A stretch of DNA of 59,998 nucleotides from Oscillospiraceae bacterium (GTDB lineage: Bacteria; Bacillota; Clostridia; Oscillospirales; Ruminococcaceae). The stretch spans positions 1 through 59,998 of the forward strand of contig JAFXZM010000048.1 in NCBI GenBank assembly GCA_017541275.1, in the 5' to 3' direction. Position numbers and translations under genes: made by a program. The notes under the pieces were generated by a model that made no database searches, had not been told where the DNA came from, and saw only the letters and a list, made by a program, of their open reading frames with translations. Positions 8,739 through 15,557 of the stretch are shown one piece after another (positions within the stretch are counted from its first letter, which is position 1; every line of letters starts with the position of its first letter).

Positions 8739-9686
8739 TCAGATCTCGCTCTCCCAGTCCCAGTTCCGGAGAGAAAGCTCATCCAGTCTGTAGGGTGTGC
8801 GCTGATAGACGCAGTAATTCAGCCAATTAGAAAACATCAGATTTGCGCAGCAGCGCCAGGTAAAGTTCGGCGGCTGTTCGGGGTTATCATCGGGGAAATA
8901 GTGCTTGGGCAGTTCAATGTCCAGCCCCTTTGCCTTATCCCGGAAGTATTCTGATGCAAGCGTATTGCGGTCATATTCCGAATGGCCGGTGATAAAATAC
9001 TGTCTGCCGTTGCGGTTTGCAACGATATGGACACCGGATTCCGGCGAGCTTGTCAAAATGCGGAGCTTTTTGACCTTTTCGATGTCCTCTCTGCGGACTT
9101 CGGTGTGGCGGGAATGTGGGACATAGAACACATCGTCAAAGCCGCGCAGCAGCAGGGAATGCTTATATTCTGCCGTATGCGGGAAGATGCCGAACATTTT
9201 TTGTTCGAGCGGATACTTCGGCACGCCAAAGTGATAATAGAGACCGGCCTGCGCACCCCAGCAGATATGCAGCGTGCTGAACACATGGCTTTTGGACCAT
9301 TCCATCAGCTCACAGATTTCCTGCCAGTAATCGACCTGCTCGAATTCGAGCTGCTCGACGGGCGCACCGGTGATAATCATGCCGTCATAGAACTGTCCGC
9401 GAATCTCGCTGAGCGTGGTATAGAACGCATCCATATGGCTCTGCGAGGTATTTTTGGAGACATGCGACTCCATGCGCAGCAGGGAGATATCGACCTGAAG
9501 CGGGGTATTGCTGAGCAGTCTCAGGAGCTGCAATTCGGTTTCCAGCTTCTTGGGCATAATATTCAGCACAAGGATTCGCAGCGGACGGATATCCTGATGC
9601 GCAGCGCGGTCGCTGTCCATGACAAAGATGTGCTCATTGAGGAGTGCCTGATAGGCAGGCAGCTCCGGGGAAATGCAGATCGGCAA
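8739..9686 (-). CDS. metAA: Homoserine O-acetyltransferase (MetA family)
   Basis: This enzyme makes O-acetylhomoserine from homoserine and acetyl-CoA, the first committed step to methionine. The 315-residue protein is of normal length and shows the nucleophile Cys in LHICWGAQAG and the His/Glu pair in GHSEYD. The specificity position in TGAPVEQLEF is Glu, the residue reported for acetyl- rather than succinyl-CoA-using members, and this matches the presence of MetY at 21.7 kb. The start is TTG (9684-9686), preceded by AAAGGAGCG; that ribosome site lies in the 3' arm of the terminator hairpin at 9689-9736. Confidence 0.93.
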   Translation of the reverse strand: MPICISPELPAYQALLNEHIFVMDSDRAAHQDIRPLRILVLNIMPKKLETELQLLRLLSNTPLQVDISLLRMESHVSKNTSQSHMDAFYTTLSEIRGQFYDGMIITGAPVEQLEFEQVDYWQEICELMEWSKSHVFSTLHICWGAQAGLYYHFGVPKYPLEQKMFGIFPHTAEYKHSLLLRGFDDVFYVPHSRHTEVRREDIEKVKKLRILTSSPESGVHIVANRNGRQYFITGHSEYDRNTLASEYFRDKAKGLDIELPKHYFPDDNPEQPPNFTWRCCANLMFSNWLNYCVYQRTPYRLDELSLRNWDWESEI

Positions 9687-9688
9687 AG

Positions 9689-9736
9689 AAAAACGCTCCT
9701 TTCCGTCCCGCAGCAGGACAGGCGGAGCGTTTTGCC
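9689..9736 (-). terminator. Hairpin that terminates the carboxyltransferase cluster and contains the metAA ribosome site
   Basis: On the minus strand AAAACGCTCC pairs perfectly with GGAGCGTTTT, enclosing a smaller inner stem, followed by more T. The right arm includes the GGAG ribosome site of metAA. It may act as terminator and also mask metAA translation in read-through transcripts. Confidence 0.7.
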
Positions 9737-9765
9737 TTCACGCTGCCTCGTTGCGGCGGGAATGA

Positions 9766-11169
9766 TTATACCGGGTGAATCTGCTTTTGTGCATCGCCGT
9801 GAACGCCGTCGAGACCGAACTGCCTGTCGCGGCGCTTCTCGAAGAATTTGACGGCGACCTGTCCGAACTGCGCATAGGAGAGGACATCCTCCTCCTGCGT
9901 AATCCATTCAGCGCATTCCTGACGCAGCTTATCGAGCTCCGGCTCCAGCAGATCGGCCGGGCGGCAGGTGATCGCATCCTCGCCCTTGAGGATTTTCTTC
10001 TGGAATTCGGGGTCGATCGGGAGGGGCGTTCTGCCGTACTCGCCCTTGACCATTGCCTTGAATTCCTTGGTGACCATTTTATAGCGCTCGCCCATGACGA
10101 TATTGAACACAGCCTGCGTACCGACGATCTGGGAGGTCGGGGTAACGAGCGGCGGGAAGCCGGCATCCTTGCGGACGCGCGGAACCTCCTCCAGAACGGC
10201 AGTGAGCTGATCCTCCTTGCCGGCCTGCTTGAGCTGAGAGAGCAGGTTCGAGAGCATGCCGCCCGGAACCTGATAGATCAGAGTTTTGGCGTCTGCGGCG
10301 AGCATCTTGGGGTCGAGCAGACCTTCCTTGATATACTTTTCGCGCAGCTCCATGAAGTACGGGCGGAGCGCACTGAGCTTGACGAGATCGAGACCGGTGT
10401 CATACTCCGAGCCCTGCAGCGCAGCGACCATAGATTCTGTCGGCGCATGGGAGGTACCGAGTGCGAGCGGGCTGAGTGCGGTGTCGATCGAATCGACGCC
10501 TGCTTCGACGGCCTTCATCAGGCACATCGAGGCCAGACCGGACGTATAGTGCGTGTGAAGCTGGATCGGCAGCTTGACAGCAGCCTTCAGCGCCTTGGTC
10601 AGCGACTCTGCGCGGTAGGGCGTCAGCAGCGCAGCCATATCCTTGATGCAGATAGAATCCGCGCCGGCATCGGCAATGCGCTTTGCATATTCCACATAGT
10701 ATTCATCGGTGAACACCTCGCCGGTCGTGAAGCTCATCGCGACCTGCGTATGCGCACCCTCCTTCTTCGCTGCCCTGATCGCGGTTTCGAGGTTGCGGAT
10801 ATCGTTCAGAGCATCGAAAATACGGATGATATCAATGCCGTTTGCGATCGACTTCTGCACGAAGTATTCGACCACATCGTCAGCATAGTGGCGGTATCCG
10901 AGCATATTCTGACCGCGGAACAGCATTTGGAGCGGGGTTTTGGGGCAGTGCTTTTTCAGCGTGCGCAGACGCTCCCACGGGTCTTCGTTGAGGAAGCGGA
11001 GGCAGGAGTCAAAGGTCGCGCCGCCCCAGCATTCGAGCGACTGGAAGCCGATTTCGTCGAGCTGTTCCAGCACGGGGAGCATGTCCGCCGTGGTCATGCG
11101 CGTCGCGAGCAGAGACTGATGCGCGTCACGCAGTACGGTTTCTGTAATTCCGATTTTAGCCATAGTCAT
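9766..11169 (-). CDS. OadA/PycB-like carboxyltransferase (transcarboxylase 5S-like subunit)
   Basis: The protein transfers a carboxyl group between biotin and pyruvate/oxaloacetate. The TIM-barrel signature is complete: RDAHQSLLATRM with the metal-binding Asp, GGATFDSCLRFL, the carbamylated-Lys segment CIKDMAA and the zinc ligands in HTHYTSG. The conserved C-terminal domain of pyruvate carboxylase/OadA follows to residue 467, but there is no fused biotin domain; that function is provided by the adjacent gene at 11183. Two ATGs (11169 and 11163) share a GGAAGG site. It is the last gene of a three-gene cluster. Whether it works as oxaloacetate decarboxylase, pyruvate carboxylase B or transcarboxylase 5S cannot be told from this gene alone. 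Confidence 0.9.
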   Translation of the reverse strand: MTMAKIGITETVLRDAHQSLLATRMTTADMLPVLEQLDEIGFQSLECWGGATFDSCLRFLNEDPWERLRTLKKHCPKTPLQMLFRGQNMLGYRHYADDVVEYFVQKSIANGIDIIRIFDALNDIRNLETAIRAAKKEGAHTQVAMSFTTGEVFTDEYYVEYAKRIADAGADSICIKDMAALLTPYRAESLTKALKAAVKLPIQLHTHYTSGLASMCLMKAVEAGVDSIDTALSPLALGTSHAPTESMVAALQGSEYDTGLDLVKLSALRPYFMELREKYIKEGLLDPKMLAADAKTLIYQVPGGMLSNLLSQLKQAGKEDQLTAVLEEVPRVRKDAGFPPLVTPTSQIVGTQAVFNIVMGERYKMVTKEFKAMVKGEYGRTPLPIDPEFQKKILKGEDAITCRPADLLEPELDKLRQECAEWITQEEDVLSYAQFGQVAVKFFEKRRDRQFGLDGVHGDAQKQIHPV

Positions 11170-11182
11170 TCACACCTTCCGA

Positions 11183-11590
11183 TCAGCCCAGAATTGCCAG
11201 CGCATCGCCGGGATTGACAGAGCTGCCCTTGGTTGTGTTGACGGAGAGAATCGTGCCGTCCTCCGGAGCAACGATATCGTTTTCCATTTTCATTGCTTCC
11301 AGAATAAACAGGACCTGACCCTTCTTGACAGCATCGCCGGCTGCACACTTGACATCGAGAATGGTGCCGGGCATCGGAGCGGAAACGGGAGTACCGTCTG
11401 CTGCGGATGCAGCGGGTGCGGGAGCTGCTGCTGCCGCCGGAGCGGGTGCTGCCGCCGGGGCGGGAGCTGCTGCCGGAGCGGGCGCAGCGGCGGGCGCTGC
11501 TGCTGCGGGAGCTGCACCTGCGCCGAGCTCCTCGACTGTTACATCATACTGCTTCTGATTTACCGTCACACGAAACTGCTTCATGCTCAT
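11183..11590 (-). CDS. Biotin carboxyl carrier protein
   Basis: This 135-residue protein carries covalently bound biotin that shuttles the carboxyl group between the two flanking carboxyltransferases. The N-terminal 20 residues ([19 protein letters not shown]) form the usual lead strand, then comes a 40-residue Ala/Pro linker, then the biotinyl domain with the lysine in [17 protein letters not shown] lies 8 bases before the ATG at 11590. It sits 13 bases upstream of the OadA-like gene. The arrangement matches the 1.3S subunit of propionibacterial transcarboxylase and the gamma-type carrier of sodium-pumping decarboxylases. Confidence 0.93.
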   Translation of the reverse strand: MSMKQFRVTVNQKQYDVTVEELGAGAAPAAAAPAAAPAPAAAPAPAAAPAPAAAAAPAPAASAADGTPVSAPMPGTILDVKCAAGDAVKKGQVLFILEAMKMENDIVAPEDGTILSVNTTKGSSVNPGDALAILG

Positions 11591-11659
11591 AACGAAATCC
11601 TCCTGAATCGTATAGTTGCATGCAGGGAGCGTGCGTGCTCCTGCATATGTTTTACGGGA

Positions 11660-13009
11660 TTAGAACGGGATATTGCTGTGCTTTTTCGGCATACCGGAAA
11701 CGCGCTTGCCCTCCAGCAGCTCCAGCGCATCGCAGACAGCGCTGCGGGTGTCAGCGGGTGCAATGACTGCATCGACGGCACCGAGCTGAGCGGCTTTTTC
11801 GGCAGAAGCGAGGGTCGCTTTGTATTCCTTTGCAAGCTCTTTGCGCTTTGCATCGGCATTATCCGCGCCCTTGAGCTTATCGTGCCAGAGGAACTCGACG
11901 GCAGCCTCCGGGCGCATCGGCGCGATCGCAGCCTCATCCCATGCGATGACATAATCGCTGCCTGCGCCTCTGCCCGCGATGGCAGAGAATGCAGCGCCGC
12001 AGGCCTCACCGACGATCAGCGCGATCTTGACGGTTGTGGCCTCCGCGTAGGTGCCGCAGAGCTGGGTCAGCGCACGGAGCGAGCCGCTCTTTGCGGCATC
12101 GTTGTCCGCAGCGAAGCCGACGGTATCGACGATCGTGATGACAGGGATCGAGAAGGCGTCGCAGGTGCGGACGAAGCGAGCCATTTTGGCGGCATCGTCA
12201 GCGGTCAGCGCATCGGCGGAGCGGCAGGTTGTCACGAAGCCGACGGTCGTGCCGCGGACGGTCGCGAGGGCGGTGCCGGCGGAGGTGCCGAACTCTTTAT
12301 AAAGCGGAACAGGCGCATCAGCATCGGCAATGCTCTTGCAGAGGCATCCGGTGTCGCCGCTCTTGCAGACGGTTTCCGGCTCATCGAATTCGCAGACCGG
12401 AGCGCCGGCGAGATTATTGGAGGGGAGCAGCCGGAGAATGGCCTTGGTTTTCTCCATGACAGCGGCATCGTCCTTGCAGACGGCCGCTGCGATGCCGGCT
12501 TTTGCGGCGCTTTCAGGCTTTTCCGCGCCCGAATCAAACGGCGGTGTGAGATAGAGCTCAGCGGCTTCCGTCATCAGCACGAAATCGGCTGAGGCAGCCA
12601 TGAGTGCCGCGCTGCCTGCGCAGACGCCCGCGATCACAGAGATCTGCGGAACAACGCCCGACAGTTTGGCGGCTGCTGCGATGAGCTTGCCATAGGCGGT
12701 CAGGGAATCGGCAGTGCCGTCCACATAAACGCCGTTGGAATCATAGATGCCGACGATCGGCGTACCGGTTTTGGCGGCGAGGGAATACAGCCGTCTGATT
12801 TTACCGGCGGTGTTTTTCCCCATGACGCCGCTGTTGATATCGGGGCTCTGTGCGAAAGCGCAGACGGCCTGACCGTCCACATAGCCGTGCGCGCAGATGA
12901 CGGCAGCGGGGTCATCCCGCTCCGTGCGGAGCGCATCCAGCTCGGTGAAGCTGCCGCCGTCAAACAGCAGGCTCAGGCGTTCTCTAGCAATTATTCCGAG
13001 TTTTTCCAT
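11660..13009 (-). CDS. Acyl-CoA carboxyltransferase subunit (MmdA / transcarboxylase 12S-like)
   Basis: The protein belongs to the crotonase-fold carboxyltransferases that move CO2 between biotin and an acyl-CoA such as propionyl- or acetyl-CoA. Typical elements are ARERLSLLFDGGSF at the N-terminus, VGIYDSNGVYVDG, GVCAGSAALMAASADF, and the C-terminal PKKHSNIPF. At 449 residues it is about 50-60 shorter than full-size relatives, the loss being mainly at the N-terminus and in loops, while both acyl-CoA and biotin oxyanion regions are recognisable. ATG at 13009 is chosen because homology starts there; the ribosome site is weak (GGAA). It is the first gene of the cluster. Confidence 0.85.
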   Translation of the reverse strand: MEKLGIIARERLSLLFDGGSFTELDALRTERDDPAAVICAHGYVDGQAVCAFAQSPDINSGVMGKNTAGKIRRLYSLAAKTGTPIVGIYDSNGVYVDGTADSLTAYGKLIAAAAKLSGVVPQISVIAGVCAGSAALMAASADFVLMTEAAELYLTPPFDSGAEKPESAAKAGIAAAVCKDDAAVMEKTKAILRLLPSNNLAGAPVCEFDEPETVCKSGDTGCLCKSIADADAPVPLYKEFGTSAGTALATVRGTTVGFVTTCRSADALTADDAAKMARFVRTCDAFSIPVITIVDTVGFAADNDAAKSGSLRALTQLCGTYAEATTVKIALIVGEACGAAFSAIAGRGAGSDYVIAWDEAAIAPMRPEAAVEFLWHDKLKGADNADAKRKELAKEYKATLASAEKAAQLGAVDAVIAPADTRSAVCDALELLEGKRVSGMPKKHSNIPF

Positions 13010-13150
13010 ATATTCCGTACGCATCCTTTCAGGGTTTGATGATATCTGTCCATATTGGAATCCATACCCTGTTATTATACCATATTTACACAAAAAAAGC
13101 AACCCCCAAAATTACCGCTGGGGCAGCTGAAGTGGAGAGATTTTGCCGAC

Positions 13151-13205
13151 GGCGGGGAGCCCCCGCTGGCGATTTGCTAAAGGCACGGTCAGGCTCATTC
13201 TCCCA
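13151..13205. repeat. Repeat family A, copy 1
   Basis: Core GGCGGGGAGCCCCCGCTGGC followed by GATTTGCTAAAGG and a degenerate AGGCTCATTCTC tail. It is related to 13376-13430 and 13806-13855. Confidence 0.7.
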
Positions 13206-13262
13206 AGTTTCCAAATACACGCCGCTGTTCGCGGCTTTTCTTTTCTGACTGGGATTCTGCTG

Positions 13263-13370
13263 TTGAGCCAATTTAACTGCACAGAAGATGCGAATCGCAT
13301 CGTGAGTTTTGCATGCAGAATTGTAAGGCGTAACTGTGCCTTTAGCAAAATGGAGCCGCGCACTGCGCGG
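13263..13370. repeat. Repeat family R, copy 1 (108 bp)
   Basis: It is identical to 13921-14028 at all but two of 108 positions (C/A and T/C). It contains GATGCGAATCGCATC and CCGCGCACTGCGCGG, both palindromic in this copy, plus TTGCATGCAGAA and CCTTTAGCAAAATGG. Confidence 0.9.
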
Positions 13371-13375
13371 GCGCG

Positions 13376-13430
13376 GGCGGGGAGCCCCCGCTGGTATTTT
13401 ACTAAAGCGGGGCATAGGCTCGCTCTCCGC
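13376..13430. repeat. Repeat family A, copy 2
   Basis: GGCGGGGAGCCCCCGCTGG followed by a diverged middle and ACTAAAGCGGGGCATAGGCT. It directly abuts R copy 1. Confidence 0.7.
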
Positions 13431-13615
13431 AGCAACCTTTCCAAGCGGCGCAGGAGTGCGCCGCAATTTACCTCATACTCCCCTGTAATATAACCATCGG
13501 GAGCATACGCATATCTGCGGCGTTTTCGTTTTATGATTCTATCAGCGAACGCAGTAAAAACGCATAACGAAAAATCTGCGGAACTTAGAGGGATAGGGGT
13601 CAGGAAAGCGGGGGT

Positions 13616-13674
13616 TCGGGGGCGAAAACTGCCAGACGGGCTCCGTCCTAAGGGGGAAGGGAGAATGAGCGACC
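13616..13674. repeat. Repeat family B, copy 1
   Basis: TCGGGGGCGAAAACTGCC, then AGACGGGCTCCGTCCTAAGG, then GGGAGAATGAGCGACC. The same 59 bases recur at 52484-52542, almost 39 kb away. It contains ACGGGCTCCGT, a small inverted repeat. Confidence 0.85.
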
Positions 13675-13805
13675 ATCGGGAGCGATCTCCCTTCCCACTT
13701 GGATTGTCACCCCCGACTCCGAGGATGAAAAGAACGTATGAAAACTGATTTCAGCAGCAGGAAGTCAAATCAAGGCATATCATGCGATATTTATTATGAT
13801 GCGCG

Positions 13806-13855
13806 GGCGGGGAGCCGCCGCTGGCGATTTGCTAAAGCGGCGGATAAGGCTCACT
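13806..13855. repeat. Repeat family A, copy 3
   Basis: GGCGGGGAGCCGCCGCTGGC followed by GATTTGCTAAAGCGGCGG and AAGGCTCACTGTCTC, closest to copies 1 and 2. Confidence 0.7.
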
Positions 13856-13920
13856 GTCTCCGGCAGCCTTGACGCACGCTGCTGATCGCAGCTTCTCATT
13901 TGTTTGCTGTGTCCCACATT

Positions 13921-14028
13921 TTGAGCCAATTTAACTGCACAGAAGATGCGAATAGCATCGTGAGTTTTGCATGCAGAATTGCAAGGCGTAACTGTGCCTT
14001 TAGCAAAATGGAGCCGCGCACTGCGCGG
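13921..14028. repeat. Repeat family R, copy 2 (108 bp)
   Basis: Second copy of the 108-bp element at 13263-13370, in the same orientation. The first palindrome is broken here by one base change (GATGCGAATAGCATC). Confidence 0.9.
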
Positions 14029-14042
14029 CGCGGCAGTTTGCC

Positions 14043-14094
14043 GAAAAAGGCAAGCCATAGTATTTCTGGCTTTACAGCAGAAATACTATGGCTT
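14043..14094 (-). terminator. Strong terminator after ROK-like gene
   Basis: A perfect 17-bp stem AAGCCATAGTATTTCTG / CAGAAATACTATGGCTT with a 9-base loop. On the minus strand it is followed by GCCTTTTTC, 26 bases after the ROK stop codon. Confidence 0.8.
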
Positions 14095-14119
14095 AAAACT
14101 TCTGTAACGGTGCCGGAAA

Positions 14120-15322
14120 TCACATCATTTTCTCAGAGGGCTGAAGTCCGCCGAGCTCAAAGAACTGCTTTTCGGCGGCAAGCGAGCAGCCGGCAAGGAA
14201 TTCTCTGTCGCCGTCGATCGGGCTGTATACGATCTTCAGCTCACTGGGATCCGGACTGAGCGTTTCAAAATACTGAGCCAGATACGCACGCTGTGCATCA
14301 TTGATCCGGAACTTCTGAAGCACGACCTTCGAGGTTCGGTGACCGATGCAGAGGTTGTAGATCAGTGTTGCGAGCTTCCGAAGCTGCTCATTCATGATCG
14401 CGACGATCTTCTCATTTCCGTCTGTGTAAGCCTGATTTGCCTCATCGACGGTCCATTCCTTTCCGGTTTCCTTTTTCATGCGCTTCAACACGATCGGCGT
14501 TGCCATTTCCGCATGAACGGAGCCTTCCGGGAAGCCCTTGGCCTTTTCGCCGCCGGGACACAGGATGATGCGGTCAACCAGTGCCGTGTTGGCAAAAATG
14601 CCGCCGACCAGAGCATAGTCTGCAACTGTCGCGAAATGGAAATTCGCGCCGCCGTAAAGCAAAAGCTGTTCTGCGCAGGCATCCGCGCCGTAGCCGATAT
14701 TGGCCATTGCATAGAGGCTGATCGCATTTGCGGCACAGACCGGCAGGCTCAGTTCCATTTCCAGCAGATAGCAGAGCTTGGAGAAATGAACCTGCTCATC
14801 TTCATCTTTTTCCGCGCGCATCTGCTCCCAGCGGGAGGGAACGATGCCGACGCCGAGGCCGAGTACCTGCTTGGCGTTCAGCGAAGCCTTTTTGACGAGC
14901 CGCTTGGAGGCCGTCACAATAAACGAAACGATTTCATCGAGATCGGTGCTGTCCGTGAGCGGCAGGCACTCCTGCGCGACCGGCTCCAGCGCCAGGTTAG
15001 AAAGGCCGATGCAGACATGATCCTCCTCGATCACCGCGCCGAGAATATAGCGGTAGGTCGGGTTAATGCGGATCATAGTTTTTCTTCTGCCCTTTTTCTT
15101 CGGCTCATCGGCAGCAGCCGGAAGCGGGCTGTTCAGATCTTCGAGAATATTCTGTGCGATCATCTGATTTGTGATGATCGTCACGGCGGCGCGGGTCAGG
15201 GAGAGCTTTGCGGCGATATCGACGCGCGCGAGCATGCCGGCCCGGCGGATTGCGAGCAGAATCTGCTTGCGGTTTCTGCGCTTCAGATCGAGCTTACTGA
15301 TACCTTTTGTTTCCATTGCCAT
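14120..15322 (-). CDS. ROK-family (NagC/XylR-like) transcriptional regulator with degenerate kinase domain
   Basis: The N-terminus is a winged helix-turn-helix (RRNRKQILLAIRRAGMLARV ... LSLTRAAVTIITNQMI, residues about 15-60). The rest (about 90-400) aligns in shape with the ROK sugar-kinase-like domain, but the ATP motif (DIGGT-like) and the CxCGxxGC zinc motif are not visible, so it should be a non-catalytic ligand sensor, probably for a sugar. AGAGGAA lies 10 bases before ATG at 15322. An upstream inverted repeat and two direct repeats at 15410-15472 are likely operator sites. Which genes it controls is not visible; the neighbouring YfhO-like gene is on the same strand but ends upstream. 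Confidence 0.8.
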   Translation of the reverse strand: MAMETKGISKLDLKRRNRKQILLAIRRAGMLARVDIAAKLSLTRAAVTIITNQMIAQNILEDLNSPLPAAADEPKKKGRRKTMIRINPTYRYILGAVIEEDHVCIGLSNLALEPVAQECLPLTDSTDLDEIVSFIVTASKRLVKKASLNAKQVLGLGVGIVPSRWEQMRAEKDEDEQVHFSKLCYLLEMELSLPVCAANAISLYAMANIGYGADACAEQLLLYGGANFHFATVADYALVGGIFANTALVDRIILCPGGEKAKGFPEGSVHAEMATPIVLKRMKKETGKEWTVDEANQAYTDGNEKIVAIMNEQLRKLATLIYNLCIGHRTSKVVLQKFRINDAQRAYLAQYFETLSPDPSELKIVYSPIDGDREFLAGCSLAAEKQFFELGGLQPSEKMM

Positions 15323-15409
15323 GATTTCAGTTCCTCTTTTCCTTAATTTTGTTTATGACACGGTCGTTTCTGAACAAAAATCAGAAAAAGCGTTCAAGAG
15401 CGATGATTT

Positions 15410-15438
15410 CTGTCAATTATTATTATAATTATTGACAG
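15410..15438. promoter_or_regulatory. Inverted repeat, candidate operator for the ROK-like regulator
   Basis: Arms CTGTCAAT (15410-15417) and ATTGACAG (15431-15438) flank an A/T-only centre. It is located about 90 bp upstream of the regulator start, in a 235-bp gap. Confidence 0.5.
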
Positions 15439-15472
15439 TGAATATTCTGTGAACATCAAATGAATATTCTGT
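15439..15472. promoter_or_regulatory. Two direct repeats TGAATATTCTGT, 22 bp apart
   Basis: Copies at 15439-15450 and 15461-15472 each contain the palindrome GAATATTC. A spacing of about two helical turns is typical of paired regulator sites. Confidence 0.45.
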
Positions 15473-15557
15473 AAAATGCAGATACAATTTGATTTTCAGG
15501 ATTCCAGTAGATAAGCGGTTTTTTGTTTTTTATTGCAATTTCTAACTTTCGCAGCAC

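Larger units (their letters stand above)
13010..14119. other. Gene-free block of interspersed repeats
   Basis: No convincing gene is present over 1.1 kb. The block holds two near-identical 108-bp elements (family R), three copies of a shorter element (family A), one copy of family B, and a terminator for the ROK gene. All short open frames here are composed of the repeats themselves. Between 13440 and 13610 and between 13690 and 13800 no structure was recognised. Confidence 0.8.

Noticed and set aside
9687..9765. SAM riboswitch before metAA (and before metY at 21575-21659)
   Set aside because: The gaps are too short and hold only simple hairpins; none of the conserved S-box elements is present.
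9775..11217. 480-codon open frame opposite the OadA-like gene, and similar ones at 589-1764, 2022-3563 and 41818-43053
   Set aside because: All lie opposite genes with clear catalytic motifs and carry no recognisable domains or start signals.
13086..14058. Several 70-140-codon frames inside the repeat block
   Set aside because: They are translations of the A and R repeats (the same peptide appears at each copy), lack ribosome sites and overlap each other on both strands.
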